This document shows, piece after piece, positions 56,623 to 64,000 of a stretch of 64,000 nucleotides of DNA. Where the stretch lies: the NCBI GenBank assembly GCA_000332255.1, contig KB235926.1:3359367-3423366 (forward strand), read 5' to 3'. The DNA is from a cyanobacterium PCC 7702 (GTDB lineage: Bacteria > Cyanobacteriota > Cyanobacteriia > Cyanobacteriales > Nostocaceae). Position numbers and translations under genes: made by a program. Each line of letters opens with the position of its first letter. Position 1 is the first letter of the stretch. The notes under the pieces are model-generated. The model did no database searches. It was not told the DNA's origin and worked only from the letters and a program-made list of their open reading frames with translations.

Positions 56623-56745
56623 GTTTGAAACTCTCCTCATGATTGGTTCGTTTACTACTTTTCCTTGTTTTGCCTGGATAGGGGAATAACTTGTTACAAG
56701 ACGAAACAAATTAATTTCTGCTTTAGCTGTTGGTAGGCAAAAATT

Positions 56746-58035
56746 ATGAAATTGTATTTAGGAATCGATTTTGGTACGTCTGGTGCGCGGGGTGTAATCA
56801 TTGACGAACAAGGAAAAATTCAACAGCAGACGCGATATACTTTGGAGACGTCTTGTTGTTCGGACTTAGCAAAAGACTGGCAAGCGGGTTTATTTAGTTT
56901 GCTAAAGCAAATTTCCCAGCCATGGCGGCAAAAAATTCAGGCGATCGCCATTGACGGAACTTCCTCTACTGTCTTGTTGTGCGATGCTACTGGTAATCCT
57001 GTGAGTACGCCTTTGCTGTATAACGATAGTCGGGGAGCAGCGATGCTAGATAAATTAAAGAACCTAGTACCTGCAAACCATACTGTTTTGAGTGCTACTT
57101 CCAGTTTGGCTAAACTGCTGTGGATGGCGCAACAGCCATTTTTTAGCCAAGGAAAATATTTCCTGCATCAAGCAGATTGGTTGGCGTTTTTGCTACACGG
57201 ACAGTTAGGTATTAGCGATTATCACAATGTTTTAAAGCTGGGTTACGACGTGGAAGCACTGCAATACCCGCCATGGTTGGAGAAACTGCAAATTCCCGTT
57301 CACCTACCCAAAGTTGTTGCTCCTGGAACGGGTGTAGCTCCACTGCGTTCTGATATTGCTAGGGAGTTCGGTTTTTCTGAGGATTGCTTGATTTGTGCTG
57401 GTACTACAGATAGTATTGCCGCATTTATTGCCAGTGGTGCAAAACTCCCTGGTGAGGGGGTGACATCTCTTGGTTCGACATTAGCTTTGAAATTATTAAG
57501 TCGCAACCGCATAGAAGATGCAAGGTATGGAGTTTACAGCCATCGTTTTGGAGATTTGTGGTTGGTTGGTGGTGCTTCTAACACTGGTGGTGCAGTGCTG
57601 CGACAATTTTTTACCAACGCTGAACTAGAACGGCTAAGTAGAGAAATCGATGCTAGCAAACCTAGCGGCTGGGATTATTATCCTTTGTTAAAACCAGGCG
57701 ATCGCTTTCCCATTAACGACCCAAATTTACCGCCGCGATTGGAACCGCGTCCCCAATCTTCCGTCGAATTTCTACATGGTTTGTTAGAAAGTATTGCCCG
57801 TGTGGAAGCCTTAGGGTATAAATTACTACAAAAACTGGGGGCAGAGCCATTAATTCGCGTGTATACTGCCGGAGGTGGTGCTGCTAACGATACCTGGACA
57901 GCGATCAGAAAACGATATTTACAAGTACCTGTGATGCGATCGCTCCACACAGAAGCAGCTTACGGAACAGCTGTTTTAGCAATGGGGGGTCTTTGTGGAA
58001 GCAACAAGTGGCCTCCCAAGGAAGAAAACTATTGA
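56746..58035 (+). CDS. FGGY-family sugar kinase (ribulokinase/xylulokinase-like)
   Basis: 429 residues. The actin-like ATPase phosphate loops are plain: LGIDFGTSGARGVIID (N-terminal) and GVTSLGSTLALKL, with AIDGTSSTVLLCD and YTAGGGAANDTWTAIRKRYL. The group in cyanobacteria and plants includes D-ribulose kinases. Sugar specificity cannot be fixed from sequence. trpB begins 45 bp downstream in the same direction. Confidence 0.88.
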   Translation: MKLYLGIDFGTSGARGVIIDEQGKIQQQTRYTLETSCCSDLAKDWQAGLFSLLKQISQPWRQKIQAIAIDGTSSTVLLCDATGNPVSTPLLYNDSRGAAMLDKLKNLVPANHTVLSATSSLAKLLWMAQQPFFSQGKYFLHQADWLAFLLHGQLGISDYHNVLKLGYDVEALQYPPWLEKLQIPVHLPKVVAPGTGVAPLRSDIAREFGFSEDCLICAGTTDSIAAFIASGAKLPGEGVTSLGSTLALKLLSRNRIEDARYGVYSHRFGDLWLVGGASNTGGAVLRQFFTNAELERLSREIDASKPSGWDYYPLLKPGDRFPINDPNLPPRLEPRPQSSVEFLHGLLESIARVEALGYKLLQKLGAEPLIRVYTAGGGAANDTWTAIRKRYLQVPVMRSLHTEAAYGTAVLAMGGLCGSNKWPPKEENY

Positions 58036-58080
58036 AGTCCCCGTATCCTAGCTGCTTCGGAGTTTCCTATAATTGTCTTC

Positions 58081-59349
58081 GTGCCTGAATTAAAAATGAG
58101 TTCCGTGACCACAACTTTTATTTCCTCCAATCACCCAGCAACCCAACGCCCCGATCCCCAAGGACGCTTTGGTCCTTTTGGTGGTAAGTACGTCCCAGAA
58201 ACGTTAATGCCAGCACTGGCAGAATTAGAAACAGCTTACCAACACTATCGCCACGACCCAACTTTTCAAGCGCAACTGCAACAATTGCTGGGTGATTATG
58301 TCGGACGTCCTACTCCCTTGTATTTTGCAGAACGTCTCACAGCCTGTTACGCTCGACCGGATGGCACAGGACCACAAATTTACTTAAAGAGAGAAGATTT
58401 AAATCATACAGGTGCCCACAAAATTAACAACGCTCTCGGCCAGGTCTTGTTGGCAAAGCGAATGGGTAAAAAGCGGATTATAGCCGAAACCGGTGCCGGG
58501 CAACATGGTGTAGCAACGGCAACAGTATGTGCTCGATTTGGACTGGAATGCATAATTTACATGGGCGTTCGCGATATGGAACGCCAAGCTTTGAATGTCT
58601 TCAGAATGGAATTGATGGGAGCACAAGTACGTCCAGTTGCAGCAGGAACGGGAACGCTCAAAGATGCTACCTCCGAGGCCATACGAGATTGGGTGACAAA
58701 CGTTGAAACCACTCACTACATCCTGGGATCGGTAGCGGGACCGCATCCTTATCCAATGATGGTCAGAGATTTTCATGCGGTAATCGGACAAGAAACCCGG
58801 GCCCAAGCAGCTCAAAAATGGGGCGGTTTACCTGATATTCTCATTGCCTGTGTTGGCGGTGGCTCCAATGCCATGGGATTGTTCCACGAATTTGTCGATG
58901 AGCCGTCAGTACGATTAATAGGTGTGGAAGCCGCCGGAGAAGGTATCGATACAGATAAACATGCTGCTACCTTGACAAAAGGACGTATTGGTGTGTTGCA
59001 TGGAGCCATGAGCTACCTGTTGCAAGACAAAGACGGACAGGTAATTGAGGCTCATTCTATTAGCGCCGGGCTAGATTATCCGGGCGTAGGACCAGAACAC
59101 AGCTATTTGAAAGAAACAGGACGCGCCGAGTATTACAGCGTTACGGACGAACAAGCTTTAGCCGCATTTGAGAAACTTTCACGCTTGGAGGGTATTATCC
59201 CAGCACTGGAAACAGCCCATGCGATCGCTTTTTTGGAAATCCTTTGTCCGCAACTGCAGGGTAGTCCTCGAATTGTAATTAACTGTTCCGGACGTGGCGA
59301 TAAAGATGTGCAAACAGTAGCTTCCAGAAAACTAAAAGCTAAGGACTGA
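58081..59349 (+). CDS. trpB: Tryptophan synthase beta chain
   Basis: 422 residues; starts at GTG or at the ATG at 58096 (MSSVTTTF). It makes tryptophan from indole and serine with PLP bound to the Lys of [53 protein letters not shown] and the phosphate loop [12 protein letters not shown] are all present. trpA is not adjacent. Confidence 0.97.
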   Translation: MPELKMSSVTTTFISSNHPATQRPDPQGRFGPFGGKYVPETLMPALAELETAYQHYRHDPTFQAQLQQLLGDYVGRPTPLYFAERLTACYARPDGTGPQIYLKREDLNHTGAHKINNALGQVLLAKRMGKKRIIAETGAGQHGVATATVCARFGLECIIYMGVRDMERQALNVFRMELMGAQVRPVAAGTGTLKDATSEAIRDWVTNVETTHYILGSVAGPHPYPMMVRDFHAVIGQETRAQAAQKWGGLPDILIACVGGGSNAMGLFHEFVDEPSVRLIGVEAAGEGIDTDKHAATLTKGRIGVLHGAMSYLLQDKDGQVIEAHSISAGLDYPGVGPEHSYLKETGRAEYYSVTDEQALAAFEKLSRLEGIIPALETAHAIAFLEILCPQLQGSPRIVINCSGRGDKDVQTVASRKLKAKD

Positions 59350-59474
59350 TAGCAATGGAGAACTACTTATGGATGGAACCTCTTTTTGCAAGCCATAACA
59401 AAATCTTGGTTGTCAATTTAAAATAGTTTATTTGAGCGGTAAACAACCATATACTTAAATCGACAAACAACGGC

Positions 59475-60617
59475 ATGAAATTTCAACTGTTGTTAGCCTC
59501 TTTGTTTTCCCAGTTCAAAAAACGCCAGTGGTGGCTCGGTATTCTGTTATGGATTGCGTTCACAGCACCAGCACAAGCATCGGTAATTCTACGGGTGGCG
59601 ATCGCGCGGGATGTCAACCAAGTTAAAGTCGGCGGTTCCACAGCTGCCATTGTCAAGGATGGAAGCGGTAAAACCCTGGGACAATTACCAGCCATGAACG
59701 CTTATTATGCTCTAGCAGTCCCCGGTGGCGTTGCTTTGGACAGGTGGAAGTCTACTTTGCTATGGATTGAACCAACAGGTAAGGGATTTGTTTATATAGG
59801 CGATCGCTGGTATCGGGGAAGAACTTTAATTGTTCCCACAGAAAAAGGTTTAACCGCCGTCAACTGGGTAGATTTAGAAGAATATCTCTACAGTGTTATC
59901 GGCGGCGAAATGGACACCAGATGGCCCCTAGAAGCTCTGAAAGCGCAAGCGATCGCCGCTCGCACCTACGCCCTCTACGAGCGAGAAAAACAGCGCCACA
60001 ATCCCATTTATGACCTGGGGGCCAGTCCCGATCGCTGGCAAATTTACAAAGGCGTTATCAGTGAATCCCCCGCTACCTACGCTGCTGTCGACAGCACAGC
60101 AGGACAAGTACTCACCTACAGAAACAAAATTATTCTCTCGGTTTTCCACGCTTGCTCTGGCGGACATACAGAAAATGTAGAAGATGTTTGGGGAGACACT
60201 TTACCATACCTGCGTGCAGTTCCCGATTTCGATCAAAATATCCAAGAGTGCAACTGGGTCAGAAGCTTTTCGCCAACAGAAATCAGTGCTAAATTTCCAG
60301 AAGTAGGCAATGTTGTAAAGCTAATTCCAGAAAGCCTTTCACCCTACGGTAGTGTCAAAAGCTTAAAAATTGTCGGAGATAAGGGCGAAAAAATCCTCAA
60401 AGGAGAGGAAGTACGCACTGCTTTGAAACTCAAAAGTACTCGCTTTACTATCTCCAATAGCAATGGTGCTTTTATCTTTAAAGGACTTGGCTTCGGTCAC
60501 GGTTTGGGTATGAGTCAATGGGGAGCTTATAATCTGGCTAGACAAGGAGCCAACCACTTGCAGATTTTAGGATACTACTACAAAGGCGTAGCTTTATCTC
60601 CGATTAAAGTCAGATAG
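59475..60617 (+). CDS. Exported SpoIID/LytB-domain protein
   Basis: 380 residues. A signal peptide ends in APAQA. The SpoIID domain has VDLEEYLYSVIGGEMDTRWPLEALKAQAIAARTYAL with the catalytic Glu, YRNKIILSVFHACSGGHTENVEDVWG, and the final FKGLGFGHGLGMSQWGAYNLARQGANHLQILGYYYKG. SpoIID proteins are lytic transglycosylases of peptidoglycan. In cyanobacteria they probably act in wall remodelling or at septal junctions. Confidence 0.92.
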   Translation: MKFQLLLASLFSQFKKRQWWLGILLWIAFTAPAQASVILRVAIARDVNQVKVGGSTAAIVKDGSGKTLGQLPAMNAYYALAVPGGVALDRWKSTLLWIEPTGKGFVYIGDRWYRGRTLIVPTEKGLTAVNWVDLEEYLYSVIGGEMDTRWPLEALKAQAIAARTYALYEREKQRHNPIYDLGASPDRWQIYKGVISESPATYAAVDSTAGQVLTYRNKIILSVFHACSGGHTENVEDVWGDTLPYLRAVPDFDQNIQECNWVRSFSPTEISAKFPEVGNVVKLIPESLSPYGSVKSLKIVGDKGEKILKGEEVRTALKLKSTRFTISNSNGAFIFKGLGFGHGLGMSQWGAYNLARQGANHLQILGYYYKGVALSPIKVR

Positions 60618-60658
60618 ATAGGCAAAGGCAGATAGGATTGTCAAACTCTAAGTCACTA

Positions 60659-61954
60659 TCAATCCTTATTCCCTTCTTGCTCCAGACGCTTTTGCCATTC
60701 GGCGTCTATCTGGGCTTTATTCTCAAATTCCTGTACGAGCAAATCTGTTTCGGTTGAGTATACCAAATCTTCTTGACCGATAACTTTCTCAGCCGCAAAT
60801 TGCCGCGCATAAGCAATTTTTTGCTGCAGTTGCGTGTCTGGTGTTGCCAATACCATTGCTCGTGCTTGTCTTTGGCGGTTGCGTTCGGCGATTTTGCGAT
60901 TGCAGTGCTGAATCCAGAAATAACGCACTAACGGTATAGCTAAAAAACCCGTACCGTAACCTAAAAGCACCCAGTAAAATCCTTGCACGAAACCAACTAG
61001 CCCGCCCAAAGTAGCTGCTGCGGTACCGGTTTTTAACAAACTTCCCAATATTAAAGCACCAATAAAATTAACTGCGCCCAGTCCCGCACTTAAGAGAATT
61101 TGTCCTGAAGAAGCTGCACTAAAACGCCAGGGAAATTCCTGCAAATACGGTGGAATTGAACGAGACCGGTTTTTGACAACGCTCAATTGCAGTTCGGGAA
61201 AGTGGTAGATAATCTGTCCCTCAGGACTTACCTGCGGCTTACCATTAAAACGGGTCAGCACCGGTAGCATGTAGTCTTCGTATTCTTGTTGATATTTCTC
61301 GCCAATGTCATCCAAGTAAGGAGCTATTTGTTCAGCTACCACTGCACCTTGATTGTTGCGAATCACTGCAGCAATTTCTCGCCAGCGACGTTCTTCTAAA
61401 TTGGCGTTAGGATTTCCATCGCCAAATAAAAAGGAAAATACAGCTTCAAAGAAATTCAAATCGCTTTTTGTTTGTTCTTGTCGCCTTTGTTGATAGTAAC
61501 TGTCATAGTTAGGGCTAAGATACCAGAATAAATCCGGAAAATAGAAAAAACCTGCTCCTCCATCACCAAAGCGATCGCTGCTATCGCGGTCTGAACTACC
61601 AGAGATAATAATAATGAAAATGGTGATATAAATTAAGGCTATAGAAACAATTAAAAAAATCCCGAAGGAAATACGAATTAAATAAAACAATACCTTCCAG
61701 ATTTTTTTCCACCATTGTTGCAGCTGCAACCACAAATATTTCTTACGTAAAATATCTCGAAAATTCCGCGGGAACAGGTAAACAATATCACCAGAATTGG
61801 CGACTTGCATGTGTCCGCCAGCTTCACAAGCCAAGGCTAAAAGTCCTTGATTAGCTATTTCTATATTTAATCCTGACCGAGCTGCCACATCTGCAACAGT
61901 GACGCGGTAACCCAATTGTTCTACAGCTTGCATAACGGTGGGGTTGAGAGCCAT
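60659..61954 (-). CDS. Conserved cyanobacterial membrane protein, unknown function
   Basis: 431 residues. The N-terminal 65 look like a winged helix (VMQAVEQLGYRVTVADVAARSGLNIEIANQGLLALACEAGGHMQV). Then a membrane helix (FGIFLIVSIALIYITIFIIIISG), a soluble segment (SDLNFFEAVFSFLFGDGNPN...), two more membrane helices (about 310-350) and a coiled-coil tail. Such DNA-binding-like domains in membrane proteins are unusual; no function can be given. Confidence 0.72.
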   Translation of the reverse strand: MALNPTVMQAVEQLGYRVTVADVAARSGLNIEIANQGLLALACEAGGHMQVANSGDIVYLFPRNFRDILRKKYLWLQLQQWWKKIWKVLFYLIRISFGIFLIVSIALIYITIFIIIISGSSDRDSSDRFGDGGAGFFYFPDLFWYLSPNYDSYYQQRRQEQTKSDLNFFEAVFSFLFGDGNPNANLEERRWREIAAVIRNNQGAVVAEQIAPYLDDIGEKYQQEYEDYMLPVLTRFNGKPQVSPEGQIIYHFPELQLSVVKNRSRSIPPYLQEFPWRFSAASSGQILLSAGLGAVNFIGALILGSLLKTGTAAATLGGLVGFVQGFYWVLLGYGTGFLAIPLVRYFWIQHCNRKIAERNRQRQARAMVLATPDTQLQQKIAYARQFAAEKVIGQEDLVYSTETDLLVQEFENKAQIDAEWQKRLEQEGNKD

Positions 61955-62026
61955 TGCTCTTCCCTCCTGATGAAAATAACTTTCCTTTTTTAGTATAAAG
62001 TTTTATTTTTCCAGACTCGGCAGCAG

Positions 62027-62887
62027 CTATGACTGGAATCGCCGCAATCTCTCTTTTTGTAAGACCATAAGAGGATCTCTAAGTGCAGTCACAGCTTCTG
62101 GGGTAAATTGCAGTGAAGGAGTTTGTAGCAATTTGAGAGCTCTTTGGAAATGGAAGATAGCTCTATCTAATTCTAAGGTAGATAACTGATTGAGGTCTTG
62201 TTGCAAATTCAGGCCAATGATACTCAAAGCATAAGCTGCGGTATTGCGAACTGTTGGTTCCGGATCTTGTAAGCTCTTCACCAAACTAGGTAAAGCAGGT
62301 GCAGAAGGCGTACCGATATAGCCCAAAGCAGATGCTGCATTCACGCGCATCCACATGTCTTTGTCTTCTAAAACTCGGATCAAAGCAGGTACTGCAGCTG
62401 CTGCATCTTTTCCTATGGCGCGCAAAGCATGAACTGCACTGTAGCGTTCCCACTTTCGGGAGCTGTTTAAAGCTGTAATAAAATAAGGAACGTAGGCTTT
62501 TTTACCGATTTTAGCGATCGCTTGCACCACTTGAGAACGCACGTTAGCATCTTTATCGCCAATAGCTCGCATCAGTGCTATTGCAGCTGCAGACGCTGCT
62601 GGACCGATTTTACCAAGAGTGGTCGCTGCAGCAGCACGCACTTGTGGATCCCTATCCTGCAAAGCTTTAATTAAAGCTGGAACAGCAGGCTGACCTACAG
62701 TTGCAAGATAATCTATTGCTGCAGCGCGCTGTTGAGGATTTTTGAAACTGAGAATATGGTCATCTATTTGTGCCTGCGGCACTGATTTTGCCCAAGTATA
62801 ATTAATCAATAGTAAAGATGGTAACAAACAACTTCCAGCGATCGCGGCACGAAATAGCAATTGTTTGGTGGAACTGTGCAGAGACAT
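62027..62887 (-). CDS. Exported HEAT-repeat protein
   Basis: 286 residues: a signal peptide or membrane anchor (AAIAGSCLLPSLLLINYTWA), then at least five HEAT/PBS-lyase-like repeats (VPALIKALQDRDPQVRAAAATTLGKIG; LMRAIGDKDANVRSQVVQAIAKIG; VPALIRVLEDKDMWMRVNAASALGYIG). It binds a partner outside the cytoplasm; partner unknown. Confidence 0.85.
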   Translation of the reverse strand: MSLHSSTKQLLFRAAIAGSCLLPSLLLINYTWAKSVPQAQIDDHILSFKNPQQRAAAIDYLATVGQPAVPALIKALQDRDPQVRAAAATTLGKIGPAASAAAIALMRAIGDKDANVRSQVVQAIAKIGKKAYVPYFITALNSSRKWERYSAVHALRAIGKDAAAAVPALIRVLEDKDMWMRVNAASALGYIGTPSAPALPSLVKSLQDPEPTVRNTAAYALSIIGLNLQQDLNQLSTLELDRAIFHFQRALKLLQTPSLQFTPEAVTALRDPLMVLQKERLRRFQS

Positions 62888-63151
62888 AATTTTGACTCAA
62901 GTTAGACTTTTTTCAGCATTAATTTAACACTTTACTGAAGCTGTAGTTATTCTCAACAACTATAAAATCTGTGAAATTTCCCATTATTAATATTAATGTT
63001 TGGTTTTAATTCATGTTTTTGGCATTTAATTATTTTCTCCAACTTTTTGGGTTGTAAGTGGTAAAATCAGCAGAACCCCAAGTTAGTTGCTTTTGACTGT
63101 TAAGCTTGGTCGAACTGCTACTGCTTGCTACATATCAACCCCTAACTGTTT

Positions 63152-64000
63152 ATGAATCAAAAACGCATTCTGGTAACTGGTGCAAGTGGCTGTATCGGGC
63201 ATTATATTAGTGAAGTTTTGATTCAACAGACGAATCACGAACTATATCTACTAGTTAGAAACCCCGACAAACTACGAGTTGACACCCAATGGCGTCCCCA
63301 TATCAACATCCTACAAGGTGATATGCAGGAAATTGCAAAAATTGCCGATTTTTTAAGAACAATAGATGTGGCTATCCTAGCAGCAACAGCATGGGGTGGT
63401 ACAGCTACTTTTAATATTAACGTTACCAAAACTTTAGAATTACTCAGCTATTTAGATCCCAAACGATGCGAACAAGTTATTTATTTTTCTACTGCAAGTG
63501 TTTTGGATTATGACAATCAACCGCTCAAACAAGCAGGAGAAATTGGAACAGATTATATTAGTTCTAAATATGAGTGTTTAACACACTTGTCAAAATTAGC
63601 GATCGCACCCAAAATCACTGAAGTTTTTCCCACCCTAGTCTTAGGTGGCGACAGCAATAAACCCTATTCTCATCTTACTTCAGGCATCTCTGAAGTTGTT
63701 AAATATATAAATGTAATTCGCTTTTTACAAGCCGACGGTAGTTTTCACTTTATCCACGCTAAAGATATAGCTACAGTGGTACGCTACCTGATTGAAAATC
63801 CCCCCAAAGAAAATGAACCGCGCCGATTCGTTTTGGGACAAGCACGATTAACAATTAATCAAGCTATAGAAGAAGTTTGTGCTTATCTTGGCAAAAAAAT
63901 TTACTTTCGCATACCTCTTTCCTTATCCTTAGCTAATTTATTAATCGCCATATTTAATATCCGCATGGCTGCTTGGGATAGATTTTGCATGCACTATCGT
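63152..64000 (+). CDS. NAD(P)-dependent epimerase/dehydratase, 3'-truncated
   Basis: The ATG at 63152 opens a frame that runs through the window end (283 codons so far). It starts MNQKRILVTGASGCIGHYISE, the Rossmann GxxGxxG of extended short-chain dehydrogenases. VIYFSTASVLDY holds the Ser/Thr region, SSKYECL contains the YxxxK-like Lys, and FHFIHAKDIATVVRYLIE is typical. The substrate is unknown. Confidence 0.88.
   Translation, partial: MNQKRILVTGASGCIGHYISEVLIQQTNHELYLLVRNPDKLRVDTQWRPHINILQGDMQEIAKIADFLRTIDVAILAATAWGGTATFNINVTKTLELLSYLDPKRCEQVIYFSTASVLDYDNQPLKQAGEIGTDYISSKYECLTHLSKLAIAPKITEVFPTLVLGGDSNKPYSHLTSGISEVVKYINVIRFLQADGSFHFIHAKDIATVVRYLIENPPKENEPRRFVLGQARLTINQAIEEVCAYLGKKIYFRIPLSLSLANLLIAIFNIRMAAWDRFCMHYR

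Noticed and set aside
1-64000. Search for CRISPR arrays, tRNA and rRNA genes
   Set aside because: No regularly spaced repeats and no TpsiC-type GGTTCGAxTCC with a pairing acceptor stem were found by eye; a tRNAscan or CRISPR finder run would settle it.

Overview
The window is cyanobacterial chromosome. It carries psbO (photosystem II), psaM (photosystem I), pcyA (phycocyanobilin synthesis), a one-helix high-light-inducible protein, a devBCA-type exporter and many small proteins typical of cyanobacteria. The octamer GCGATCGC (the HIP1 motif) recurs through all of it except one insert. The base composition is moderately AT-rich. The devBCA-type genes and the many hybrid kinases would suit a filamentous species, but nothing here proves heterocyst formation. 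I saw no tRNA, rRNA or CRISPR array.

Layout. 1-11.4 kb: a signalling cluster on the + strand with two paralogous hybrid histidine kinases (three receiver domains each; the first is cut by the window start), a CheR-type methyltransferase, a CheB-type methylesterase and a receiver-PAS-kinase. 11.4-18.1 kb: alanine dehydrogenase, a HLIP, a small membrane protein, a WD40 protein, an aldo/keto reductase and a PhoD-like phosphatase whose signal-peptide coding region is out of frame. About 18.48-25.62 kb: a GC-rich foreign island. 25.7-34.3 kb: Mn-superoxide dismutase, rsmG, a glycosyltransferase-TPR fusion, an LpxB-related protein, an ABC exporter, a Nudix hydrolase and a DUF3531 protein. 34.3-46.2 kb: a TPR protein, a decayed IS200/IS605 tnpB, an ABC ATPase, pcyA, the devBCA-type exporter, psbO, plsY and a DUF3086 gene. 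46.7-64 kb: dnaX, a family 2 glycosyltransferase, an EbsA-like protein, a phosphotransacetylase-like protein, YajQ, GST, an slr1601-family gene, psaM, a ribulokinase-like gene, trpB, a SpoIID protein, a HEAT protein and a partial NAD-dependent epimerase.

The unusual part is the 7.1 kb island, read on the minus strand. It is a row of detached C-terminal modules of polymorphic (CDI/Rhs-type) toxins, most followed by a gene in the immunity position. Two of the toxin modules begin with a nearly identical 134-bp leader, a third with a diverged copy and a fourth with only its last bases. The leaders end in a PLRSS/PLRSN motif, after which the toxin sequence changes completely. In all four an in-frame stop lies upstream, so the modules are cut off from any delivery protein. 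From right to left I see: a CdiA-type tRNase module (1-nt frameshift) with its immunity gene; a BECR-like nuclease module with a frameshifted immunity gene; a DUF4258-like module with a translationally overlapping immunity gene; a DUF6883 module with a DUF4926 immunity gene; a broken nuclease module next to a pentapeptide-repeat protein; and a last toxin-like module at the left edge. The immunity-position genes keep strong Shine-Dalgarno sites, whereas the toxin modules have none. The island looks like an acquired store, or graveyard, of toxin tips and antidotes. The donor lineage, the function of single modules and whether any is expressed are inference.
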